Source: Acipenser ruthenus
Taxonomy: Eukaryota; Chordata; Actinopteri; Acipenseriformes; Acipenseridae
Assembly: GCF_902713425.1 (NCBI RefSeq)
Contig: NC_081217.1
Coordinates: 12,351,585 to 12,415,584, forward strand
DNA: 64,000 nt
Direction: 5' to 3'
Program-made: the position numbers and the translations under genes
Shown here: piece by piece, positions 20,290 to 31,450 of the stretch
Numbering within the stretch: the stretch's first letter is position 1
Layout of the letters: each line of letters opens with the position of its first letter
Notes under the pieces: model-generated
The model's database searches: none
What the model was told of the DNA's origin: nothing
The model's input: only the letters and a program-made list of their open reading frames with translations

Positions 20290-22806
20290 TTACACCGACG
20301 ACTTTGCACAACGCTGCAGCACACTGCTGAACCTCCCATGTCTGACGCTGCAGTAAATCACCTGGCGTGTGCGTGTACTTGTTCTTTTTCTGTTTATATT
20401 AAGGAGGGCGACAGGTTTTGTCGCATTCTGTATGGAATCACAAGGACACTCCTCTTACTGAAAGAAAATATACTGCAAACAGAGCGATCGCTTCACGGTT
20501 TGAATCAAAATCAGAACAGTCTGTTAGCAAATGAACTTCATCAAAAAACCACAAAGGCATTACATAAATGTTACAGATATATTTCGTAGACAGAACAGTT
20601 GTAACATATTTGAGTACATTTCTAAACAATCTGCTAATAACAGACATAATCTCAAAGCGCTATAATTTATTTTCAGATCTTATGAAAGACAAGTATGGTT
20701 GCGCATTATATCACAGAAAACAGGATAATCCTAGCGCTTCATTTGATCCCTCGGGTTGTACCATATGGAGATAGAAGATCCATTTGGATTCACATTGTAA
20801 TAGTTTTTGATCGAGATTATCACGTCCTCGAGCTTGAAATATTTTTTGTATGCTGCGGTATTTCAGATCTGAAATGGAATGTTTGGCATCTACGAAATGT
20901 CTAGCTAGTGGTGAATGGATATCTTTTCTCCTAATTGAACTTTTATGCTTGCTCATCAATGCGCAATCGTCACTGTCTAGTAGTTTTACCAACATATTGC
21001 AAATGGCAAGGACAAAAAAACAAATAAATGACATGCGTTGAAGCACAGGTCATCACTTGTAAGACACTGTACTCTTTTTTCGTTGTATGGCTTGTAAAAC
21101 GCAAACGCATTATCACAGGCGGCACAATTACGACATGGAAAAAAATCCAGTAGATTTGTCCAGTACACCTAGATCTCTCGAACATGTCAATGAGTCAGCC
21201 CTTAATAAACACTGTCCGTGTTCATTTCTGTGTATATGACATTGTCTATAACCAATATCTGTTATGTAAGCGTATTGGTATGAAACCAATCGCAATTAAT
21301 GCGATCCGTGTTTTCAGTCAGTTTGATAGTTTTAATCAATCATCGAAAAAGCAGCAGTGCTTTGCAACTGTAGTTCATCTTTCTTACGTTTTGGTAAGAT
21401 ACCCACTCAGAACGTGTCCGCTTCCTCCAGCCCCCTAAGGAACACTGGAGCGGTCATCAATAACAGCGAGCAGTTGGTCAAAAACAACACTCGCTGTCTT
21501 CTTCACGCTCAAAAACGAACACTCTCACTCTTCCTCGTGGGTAGCGAGCCCAAACACTTTCAAAACGCATTTCGCTAGCAAATCACTATAGAAATGATCC
21601 CTGAAAGTATTGTTTTATGGGCAAGTGGCCGACCGTCTCCCTCCAACTCTGAGTGGCACCGGTAGCTGTGCCGGTGACAAATAAACAGGAGCACTTTCAT
21701 ATAATGCAATTGCTGTAGCCCAGTGAGTTGTTACAATAACATTTCAAACTCATTCCAGACTGCAGGCGGTTAAAAGCTTAATTGGGTTCAATTTTTTGAT
21801 ATGATTTAAAAAGTACGAGCCAGTTGCCTCATTTGCATTGCCTGCCTTCCTCCTTTGCACTGTGACGTCTATCAAATGTGTGCTTAAAATCTGATGAATA
21901 CGATTCCCATTTGAACCGTAAATATTTTAATTATACGCATACAGTGTTCTGTTGGGCTCCGAGGTTGTTATCTAATAAAACAAGGTAATCGGTGAGCGCG
22001 TTCGGCTTAACCAAAACGTTGCTGTTTCAAGCCCACGCAGGGACGAGGCATTCTTTTTGTCAATCGCCTTTCTGTCAAGCCAGTAAACCTGTATATAATA
22101 AGAAACATTCAACAGCTCGGAAACACCATAATAGAATCCAATGCCTTTACAAATGTGTTTTGAAACTGTTCATTTTTCACCCAAATGCGGTTCTCAAAAA
22201 TTGTTTTGCCTACATTTTTCTATTGCTATTATTATTTTTTCCAGAGTAAGACGAAAAAGCAAACATCCATGAAATAGGTAAACACTGCTACAGCGCTTGA
22301 ACTGTCTCAACAAACGTTCAGCTCTAAAACGTGTACATTGAAAGTCTATTAACATCTTTAACACAATCATGTGTGTTCCAATAGCGGCTATTCCACATGG
22401 TGATCAATAAAGTGAATGCTGGCTTTGTTCACATATTAGCAAGACGTTTTCAGGATTCACGCATATTCTGAACAAGCACACTAGAATATGGTAATGAAAG
22501 GACAGGAAAATAACAGGTTTATTGGCTTTGGTCTTGTATCGTCACCCTGACTACTGTCAGGTAAGGAAGTGGCATTAATCAAAACGTAATTATGTAAGGT
22601 TACCAATGCGCAAATACGAAGCATATTAAAACTTCTTCACAATCTTAAATCTTCCCACATGCATTTCAAACACTTACTGATAAGTACGGCCCTTTCCCAA
22701 TGTAACTGCTTTGTTTGAACACCAAAGATGGCTTGGATATTTATGAAACCACGATACTATTGTTCCCACTTTCTTTAGAACTACCAAATGTGCGCTTCCC
22801 ATGTCA

Positions 22807-22880
22807 GCCCTAGTGGCCTAATGGCTAAGGCCACTGGCCTCCTAAGCCAGGGATAGTGGGTTCGAGTCCCATCTGTGGTG
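22807..22880 (+). tRNA. tRNA-Arg-CCT: tRNA-Arg (CCT), unit 7
   Basis: The 3' acceptor strand reads CTGTGGT instead of CTGGGGT, creating a C-T mismatch mid-acceptor opposite position 4. This copy may be weaker or dead. Confidence 0.85.
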
Positions 22881-23317
22881 GGGTTTTGTTATAAAATCGA
22901 ACATAATTGTGTTATGTTTTATTGGCATGTGATATTTTGTAGATCTTGTTATCTGCTAAGTCCGCTCACGCTAGCCACAACGTGCTTGAGTGCTGTGGCA
23001 GCAGCCATGAAGCAAGTCAGTTTTTCAGTTGAAATCAAGATCTACTTTGTTTTTTGTGTATGGGTGGTTTGAAAAGATCACTTAAATTGTTACGTATTTT
23101 GAAATAAAGATGTATTCATTATTATGAACGTTGACAGAAAGGATATTGTATTTACATTTCCCACGTGTGCTTGCCTTGTATAAATCGATGGAGTTTCAAC
23201 AAAGGCATTTGACTTCGGTTCATGTTAGCCTATACTGCCATCTGCAGCATTACCGCGGGTGTCTTTTACTTCTTTTGACAATAATATGGATCATTTCACA
23301 GTCCAATGTAAGAACAT

Positions 23318-23399
23318 GTAGTCGTGGCCGAGTGGTTAAGGCGATGGACTAGAAATCCATTGGGGTTTCCCCGCGCAGGTTCGAATCCTGCCGACTACG
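23318..23399 (+). tRNA. tRNA-Ser-AGA: tRNA-Ser (AGA), unit 7
   Basis: Identical to the unit 1 gene. Confidence 0.97.
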
Positions 23400-23564
23400 T
23401 AAGCTTTCTTTTTAATTGTATGTGTTCATTCCTAATACATGTTTAAAGATGAGGAATCTGAAATATTACTGGTTCTACTTCATATCGCACCGGTTCATTT
23501 TGTTAAAGAATGTTCATTTTGGCACCATTCCAAATGCTGTGGTTTCTTTAAAGAAGAAAAGTCA

Positions 23565-23638
23565 TGGCCCGTACGGGGATCGAACCCGCGACCTTGGCGT
23601 TATTAGCACCACGCTCTAACCAACTGAGCTAACCGGCC
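23565..23638 (-). tRNA. tRNA-Ile-AAT: tRNA-Ile (AAT), unit 7
   Basis: Identical to the unit 1 gene. Confidence 0.97.
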
Positions 23639-23926
23639 ACACACATGGAGCGCGTTAATAAAACCCGAGAAAAACAAGGCCTGCGGACATTATGATTACC
23701 AAGATGTTATGTTAAACTCAACAATAACACATTCAAAGTATTGGAAAGGCATAATTAGAGGTCTCATCTTTATGAGGCAGTTTAGCAGTGTGAAGAAAGT
23801 GGCGAGGTGCGGGCTTGCGGTGACTTTCTCTCATTTAAAAAGCTGTGATTTGAATACTAAAAAGAAAAACATGTAAAATTACCAAGCATTCGGTGGACGT
23901 TTTAGAAATAAATTAACAAGAACAGT

Positions 23927-24008
23927 TGTCAGAAGTGGGGTTCGAGCCCACGCCTCCATGGAGACTGCGACCTGACCACAGCGCCTTAGACCGCTCGGCC
24001 ATCCTGAC
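23927..24008 (-). tRNA. tRNA-Leu-CAG: tRNA-Leu (CAG), unit 7
   Basis: Majority sequence. A single change lies in the 5' flank ('ccgacaac'). Confidence 0.89.
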
Positions 24009-26527
24009 TTACACCGACAACTTTGCACAACGCTGCAGCACACTGCTGAACCTCCCATGTCTGACGCTGCAGTAAATCACCTGGCGTGTGCGTGTACTTG
24101 TTCTTTTTCTGTTTATATTAAGGAGGGCGACAGGTTTTGTCGCATTCTGTATGGAATCACAAGGACACTCCTCTTACTGAAAGAAAATATACTGCAAACA
24201 GAGCGATAGCTTCACGGTTTGAATCAAAATCAGAACAGTCTGTTAGCAAATGAACTTCATCAAAAAACCACAAAGGCATTACATAAATGTTACAGATATA
24301 TTTCGTAGACAGAACAGTTGTAACATATTTGAGTACATTTCTAAACAATCTGCTAATAACAGACATAATCTCAAAGCGCTATAATTTATTTTCAGATCTT
24401 ATGAAAGACAAGTATGGTTGCGCATTATATCACAGAAAACAGGATAATCCTAGCGCTTCATTTAATCCCTCGGTTTGTACCATATGGAGATAGAAGATCC
24501 ATTTGGATTCACATTGTAATAGTTTTTGATCGAGATTATCACGTCCTCGAGCTTGAAATATTTTTTGTATGCTGCGGTATTTCAGATCTGAATTGGAATG
24601 TTTGGCATCTACGAAATGTCTAGCTAGTGGTGAATGGATATCTTTTCACCTAATTGAACTTTTATGCTTGCTCATCAATGCGCAATCGTCACTGTCTAGT
24701 AGTTTTACCAACATATTGCAAATGGCAAGGACAAAAAAAACAAATAAATGACATGCGTTGAAGCACAGGTCATCACTTGTAAGACACTGTACTCTTTTTT
24801 TCGTTGTATGGCTTGTAAAACGCAAACGCATTATCACAGGCGGCACAATTACGACATGGAAAAAAATCCAGTAGATTTGTCCAGTACACCTAGATCTCTC
24901 GAACATGTCAATGAGTCAGCCCTTAATAAACACTGTCCGTGTTCATTTCTGTGTATATGACATTGTCTATAACCAATATCTGTTATGTAAGCGTATTGGT
25001 ATGAAACCAATCGCAATTAATGCGATCCGTGTTTTCAGTCAGTTTGATAGTTTTAATCAATCATCGAGAAAGCAGCAGTGCTTTGCAACTGTAGTTCATC
25101 TTTCTTAAGTTTTGGTAAGATACCCACTCAGAACGTGTCCGCTTCCTCCAGCCCCCTAAGGAACACTGGAGCGGTCATCAATAACAGCGAGCAGTTGGTC
25201 AAAACCAACACTCGCTGTCTTCTTCACGCTCAAAAACGAACACTCTCACTCTTCCTCATGGGTAGCGAGCCCAAACACTTTCAAAACGCATTTCGCTAGC
25301 AAATCACTATAGAAATGATCCCTGAAAGTATTGTTTTATGGGCAAGTGGCCGACCGTCTCCCTCCAACTCTGAGTGGCACCGGTAGCTGTGCCGGTGACA
25401 AATAAACAGGAGCACTTTCATATAATGCAATTGCTGTAGCCCAGTGAGTTGTTACAATAACATTTCAAACTCATTCCAGACTGCAGGCGGTTAAAAGCTT
25501 AATTGGGTTCAATTTTTTGGTATGATTTAAAAAGTACGAGCCAGTTGCCTCATTTGCATTGCCTGCCTTCCTCCTTTGCACTGTGACGTCTATCAAATAT
25601 GTGCTTAAAATCTGATGAATACGATTCCCATTTGAACCGTAAATATTTTAATTATACGCATACAGTGTTCTGTTGGGCTCCGAGGGTGTTATCTAATAAA
25701 ACAACGTAATCAGTGAGCGCGTTCGGCTTAACCAAAACGTTGCTGTTTCAGGCCCACGCAGGGACGAGGCATTCTTTTTGTCAATCGCCTTTCTGTCAAG
25801 TCAGTAAACCTGTATATAATAAGAAACATTCAACAGCTCGGAAACACCATAATAGAATCCAATGCGTTTACAAATGTGTTTTGAAACTGTTCATTTTTCA
25901 CCCAAATGCGGTTCTCAAAAATTGTTTTGCCTACATTTTTCTATTGCTATTATTATTTTTTCCAGAGTAAGACGAAAAAGCAAACATCCATGAAATAGGT
26001 AAACACTGCTACAGCGCTTGAACTGTCTCAACAAACGTTCAGCTCTAAAACGTGTACATTGAAAGTCTATTAACATCTTTAACACAATCATGTGTGTTCC
26101 AATAGCGGCTATTCCACATGGTGATCAATAAAGTGAATGCTGGCTTTGTTCACATATTAGCAAGACGTTTTCAGGATTCACGCATATTCTGAACAAGCAC
26201 ACTAGAATATGGTAATGAAAGGACAGGAAAATAACAGGTTTATTGGCTTTGGTCTTGTATCGTCACCCTGACTACTGTCAGGTAAGGAAGTGGCATTAAT
26301 CAAAACGTAATTATGTAAGGTTACCAATGCGCAAATACGAAGCATATTAAAACTTCTTCACAATCTTAAATCTTCCCACATGCATTTCAAACACTTACTG
26401 ATAAGTACGGCCCTTTCCCAATGTAACTGCTTTGTTTGAACACCAAAGATGGCTTGGATATTTATGAAACCACGATACTATTGTTCCCACTTTCTTTAGA
26501 ACTACCAAATGTGCGCTTCCCATGTCA

Positions 26528-26601
26528 GCCCTAGTGGCCTAATGGCTAAGGCCACTGGCCTCCTAAGCCAGGGATAGTGGGTTCGAGTCCCATCTGGGGT
26601 G
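26528..26601 (+). tRNA. tRNA-Arg-CCT: tRNA-Arg (CCT), unit 8
   Basis: Majority sequence, identical to unit 1. Confidence 0.92.
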
Positions 26602-27038
26602 GGGTTTTGTTATAAAATCGAACATAATTGTGTTATGTTTTATTGGCATGTGATATTTTGTAGATCTTGTTATCTGCTAAGTCCGCTCACGCTAGCCACA
26701 ACGTGCTTGAGTGCTGTGGCAGCAGCCATGAAGCAAGTCAGTTTTTCAGTTGAAATCAAGATCTACTTTGTTTTTTGTGTATGGGTGGTTTGAAAAGATC
26801 ACTTAAATTGTTACGTATTTTGAAATAAAGATGTATTCATTATTATGAACGTTGACAGAAAGGATATTGTATTTACATTTCCCACGTGTGCTTGCCTTGT
26901 ATAAATCGATGGAGTTTCAACAAAGGCATTTGACTTCGGTTCATGTTAGCCTATACTGCCATCTGCAGCATTACCGCGGGTGTCTTTTACTTCTTTTGAC
27001 AATAATATGGATCATTTCACAGTCCAATGTAAGAACAT

Positions 27039-27120
27039 GTAGTCGTGGCCGAGTGGTTAAGGCGATGGACTAGAAATCCATTGGGGTTTCCCCGCGCAGG
27101 TTCGAATCCTGCCGACTACG
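27039..27120 (+). tRNA. tRNA-Ser-AGA: tRNA-Ser (AGA), unit 8
   Basis: Identical to the unit 1 gene. Confidence 0.97.
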
Positions 27121-27285
27121 TAAGCTTTCTTTTTAATTGTATGTGTTCATTCCTAATACATGTTTAAAGATGAGGAATCTGAAATATTACTGGTTCTACT
27201 TCATATCGCACCGGTTCATTTTGTTAAAGAATGTTCATTTTGGCACCATTCCAAATGCTGTGGTTTCTTTAAAGAAGAAAAGTCA

Positions 27286-27359
27286 TGGCCCGTACGGGGA
27301 TCGAACCCGCGACCTTGGCGTTATTAGCACCACGCTCTAACCAACTGAGCTAACCGGCC
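27286..27359 (-). tRNA. tRNA-Ile-AAT: tRNA-Ile (AAT), unit 8
   Basis: Identical to the unit 1 gene. Confidence 0.97.
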
Positions 27360-27647
27360 ACACACATGGAGCGCGTTAATAAAACCCGAGAAAAACAAGG
27401 CCTGCGGACATTATGATTACCAAGATGTTATGTTAAACTCAACAATAACACATTCAAAGTATTGGAAAGGCATAATTAGAGGTCTCATCTTTATGAGGCA
27501 GTTTAGCAGTGTGAAGAAAGTGGCGAGGTGCGGGCTTGCGGTGACTTTCTCTCATTTAAAAAGCTGTGATTTGAATACTAAAAAGAAAAACATGTAAAAT
27601 TACCTTGCATTCGGTGGACGTTTTAGAAATAAATTAACAAGAACAGT

Positions 27648-27729
27648 TGTCAGAAGTGGGGTTCGAGCCCACGCCTCCATGGAGACTGCGACCTGACCAC
27701 AGCGCCTTAGACCGCTCGGCCATCCTGAC
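27648..27729 (-). tRNA. tRNA-Leu-CAG: tRNA-Leu (CAG), unit 8
   Basis: Majority sequence, as in unit 2. Confidence 0.89.
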
Positions 27730-30248
27730 TTACACCGACGACTTTGCACAACGCTGCAGCACACTGCTGAACCTCCCATGTCTGACGCTGCAGTAAATCA
27801 CCTGGCGTGTGCGTGTACTTGTTCTTTTTCTGTTTATATTAAGGAGGGCGACAGGTTTTGTCGCATTCTGTATGGAATCACAAGGACACTCCTCTTACTG
27901 AAAGAAAATATACTGCAAACAGAGCGATCGCTTCACGGTTTGAATCAAAATCAGAACAGTCTGTTAGCAAATGAACTTCATCAAAAAACCACAAAGGCAT
28001 TACATAAATGTTACAGATATATTTCGTAGACAGAACAGTTGTAACATATTTGAGTACATTTCTAAACAATCTGCTAATAACAGACATAATCTCAAAGCGC
28101 TATAATTTATTTTCAGATCTTATGAAAGACAAGTATGGTTGCGCATTATATCACAGAAAACAGGATAATCCTAGCGCTTCATTTAATCCCTCGGGTTGTA
28201 CCATATGGAGATAGAAGATCCATTTGGATTCACATTGTAATAGTTTTTGATCGAGATTATCACGTCCTCGAGCTTGAAATATTTTTTGTATGCTGCGGTA
28301 TTTCAGATCTGAAATGGAATGTTTGGCATCTACGAAATGTCTAGCTAGTGGTGAATGGATATCTTTTCACCTAATTGAACTTTTATGCTTGCTCATCAAT
28401 GCGCAATCGTCACTGTCTAGTAGTTTTACCAACATATTGCAAATGGCAAGGACAAAAAAAACAAATAAATGACATGCGTTGAAGCACAGGTCATCACTTG
28501 TAAGACACTGTACTCTTTTTTTCGTTGTATGGCTTGTAAAACGCAAACACATTATCACAGGCGGCACAATTACGACATGGAAAAAAATCCAGTAGATTTG
28601 TCCAGTACACCTAGATCTCTCGAACATGTCAATGAGTCAGCCCTTAATAAACACTGTCCGTGTTCATTTCTTTGTATATGACATTGTCTATAACCAATAT
28701 CTGTTATGTAAGCGTATTGGTATGAAACCAATCGCAATTAATGCGATCCGTGTTTTCAGTCAGTTTGATAGTTTTAATCAATCATCGAAAAAGCAGCAGT
28801 GCTTTACAACTGTAGTTCATCTTTCTTACGTTTTGGTAAGATACCCACTCAGAACGTGTCCGCTTCCTCCAGCCCCCTAAGGAACACTGGAGCGGTCATC
28901 AATAACAGCGAGCAGTTGGTCAAAAACAACACTCGCTGTCTTCTTCACGCTCAAAAACGAACACTCTCACTCTTCCTCGTGGGTAGCGAGCCCAAACACT
29001 TTCAAAACGCATTTCGCTAGCAAATCACTATAGAAATGATCCCTGAAAGTATTGTTTTATGGGCATGTGGCCGACCGTCTCCCTCCAACTCTGAGTGGCA
29101 CCGGTAGCTGTGCCGGTGACAAATAAACAGGAGCACTTTCATATAATGCAATTGCTGTAGCCCAGTGAGTTGTTACAATAACATTTCAAACTCATTCCAG
29201 ACTGCAGGCGGTTAAAAGCTTAATTGGGTTCAATTTTTTGGTATGATTTAAAAAGTACAAGCCAGTTGCCTCATTTGCATTGCCTGCCTTCCTCCTTTGC
29301 ACTGTGACGTCTATCAAATGTGTGCTTAAAATCTGATGAATACGATTCCCATTTGAACCGTAAATATTTTAATTATACGCATACAGTGTTCTGTTGGGCT
29401 CCGAGGGTGTTATCTAATAAAACAACATAATCGGTGAGCGCGTTCGGCTTAACCAAAACGTTGCTGTTTCAAGCCCACGCAGGGACGAGGCATTCTTTTT
29501 GTCAATCGCCTTTCTGTCAAGCCAGTAAACCTGTATATAATAAGAAACATTCAACAGCTCGGAAACACCATAATAGAATCCAATGCCTTTACAAATGTGT
29601 TTTGAAACTGTTCATTTTTCACCCAAATGCGGTTCTCAAAAATTGTTTTGCCTACATTTTTCTATTGCTATTATTATTTTTTCCAGAGTAAGACGAAAAA
29701 GCAAACATCCATGAAATAGGTAAACACTGCTACAGCGCTTGAACTGTCTCAACAAACGTTCAGCTCTAAAACGTGTACATTGAAAGTCTATTAACATCTT
29801 TAACACAATCATGTGTGTTCCAATAGCGGCTATTCCACATGGTGATCAATAAAGTGAATGCTGGCTTTGTTCACATATTAGCAAGACGTTTTCAGGATTC
29901 ACGCATATTCTGAACAAGCACACTAGAATATGGTAATGAAAGGACAGGAAAATAACAGGTTTATTGGCTCTGGTCTTGTATCGTCACCCTGACTACTGTC
30001 AGGTAAGGAAGTGGCATTAATCAAAACGTAATTATGTAAGGTTACCAATGCGCAAATACGAAGCATATTAAAACTTCTTCACAATCTTAAATCTTCCCAC
30101 ATGCATTTCAAACACTTACTGATAAGTACGGCCCTTTCCCAATGTAACTGCTTTGTTTGAACACCAAAGATGGCTTGGATATTTATGAAACCACGATACT
30201 ATTGTTCCCACTTTCTTTAGAACTACCAAATGTGCGCTTCCCATGTCA

Positions 30249-30322
30249 GCCCTAGTGGCCTAATGGTTAAGGCCACTGGCCTCCTAAGCCAGGGATAGTG
30301 GGTTCGAGTCCCATCTGGGGTG
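30249..30322 (+). tRNA. tRNA-Arg-CCT: tRNA-Arg (CCT), unit 9
   Basis: One D-loop change (C to T at linear position 19) restores a more usual 'GGTTAA' D-loop. The stems are unaffected. Confidence 0.91.
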
Positions 30323-30759
30323 GGGTTTTGTTATAAAATCGAACATAATTGTGTTATGTTTTATTGGCATGTGATATTTTGTAGATCTTGTTATCTGTTA
30401 AGTCCGCTCACGCTAGCCACAACGTGCTTGAGTGCTGTGGCAGCAGCCATGAAGCAAGTCAGTTTTTCAGTTGAAATAAAGATCTACTTTGTTTTTTGTG
30501 TATGGGTGGTTTGAAAAGATCACTTAAATTGTTACGTATTTTGAAATAAAGATGTATTCATTATTATGAACGTTGACAGAAAGGTTATTGTATTTACATT
30601 TCCCACGTGTGCTTGCCTTGTATAAATCGATGGAGTTTCAACAAAGGCATTTGACTTCGGTTCATGTTAGCCTATACTGCCATCTGCAGCATTACCGCGG
30701 GTGTCTTTTACTTCTTTTGACAATAATATGGATCATTTCACAGTCCAATGTAAGAACAT

Positions 30760-30841
30760 GTAGTCGTGGCCGAGTGGTTAAGGCGATGGACTAGAAATCC
30801 ATTGGGGTTTCCCCGCGCAGGTTCGAATCCTGCCGACTACG
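30760..30841 (+). tRNA. tRNA-Ser-AGA: tRNA-Ser (AGA), unit 9
   Basis: Identical to the unit 1 gene, although the other three tRNA genes of this unit all carry changes. Confidence 0.97.
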
Positions 30842-31006
30842 TAAGCTTTCTTTTTAATTGTATGTGTTCATTCCTAATACATGTTTAAAGATGAGGAATC
30901 TGAAATATTACTGGTTCTACTTCATATCGCACCGGTTCATTTTGTTAAAGAATGTTCATTTTGGCACCATTCCAAATGCTGTGGTTTCTTTAAAGAAGAA
31001 AAGTCA

Positions 31007-31080
31007 GGGCCCGTACGGGGATCGAACCCGCGACCTTGGCGTTATTAGCACCACGCTCTAACCAACTGAGCTAACCGGCC
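31007..31080 (-). tRNA. tRNA-Ile-AAT: tRNA-Ile (AAT), unit 9
   Basis: The body is intact but the discriminator base (31007) is C instead of A. A73 is an identity element for isoleucyl-tRNA synthetase, so charging may be impaired. Confidence 0.92.
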
Positions 31081-31368
31081 ACACACATGGAGCGCGTTAA
31101 TAAAACCCGAGAAAAACAAGGCCTGCGGAAATTATGATTACCAAGATGTTATGTTAAACTCAACAATAACACATTCAAAGTATTGGAAAGGCATAATTAG
31201 AGGTCTCATCTTTATGAGGCAGTTTAGCAGTGTGAAGAAAGTGGCGAGGTGCGGGCTTGCGGTGACTTTCTCTCATTTAAAAAGCTGTGATTTGAATACT
31301 AAAAAGAAAAACATGTAAAATTACCTTGCATTCGGTGGACGTTTTAGAAATAAATTAACAAGAACAGT

Positions 31369-31450
31369 TGTCAGAAGTGAGGTTCGAGCCCACGCCTCCA
31401 TGGAGACTGCGACCTGGCCACAGCGCCTTAGACCGCTCGGCCATCCTGAC
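31369..31450 (-). tRNA. tRNA-Leu-CAG: tRNA-Leu (CAG), unit 9, likely defective
   Basis: The anticodon loop reads GCCAGGT, so the near-universal U33 is C. A second change in the 3' T-stem strand (plus-strand 'gtgagg') breaks a T-stem pair. Together with C54 this copy is unlikely to be a working tRNA. Confidence 0.75.

Larger units (their letters stand above)
18611..22324 (+). repeat. Repeat unit 6
   Basis: Length 3714 bp. The spacer is 20290-22806. The 5' part is paired with unit 5. The 3' part differs ('tttgatccctcgggttg' near 20743, 'ctcattccag' near 21750), marking the end of the unit 4-5-6 duplication. Confidence 0.97.
22325..26045 (+). repeat. Repeat unit 7
   Basis: Length 3721 bp. The spacer is 24009-26527. 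It shares a run of 3' variants with unit 1: 'acgtaatcagtg' near 25704, 'tttcaggccc' near 25747 and 'aatgcgttta' near 25861. Adjacent units 6 and 8 lack these. Confidence 0.97.
26046..29766 (+). repeat. Repeat unit 8
   Basis: Length 3721 bp. The spacer is 27730-30248. It shares with unit 9 the dinucleotide change 'taccttgcat' near 27601, where most units read 'taccaagcat'. All four tRNA genes have the majority sequence. Confidence 0.97.
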
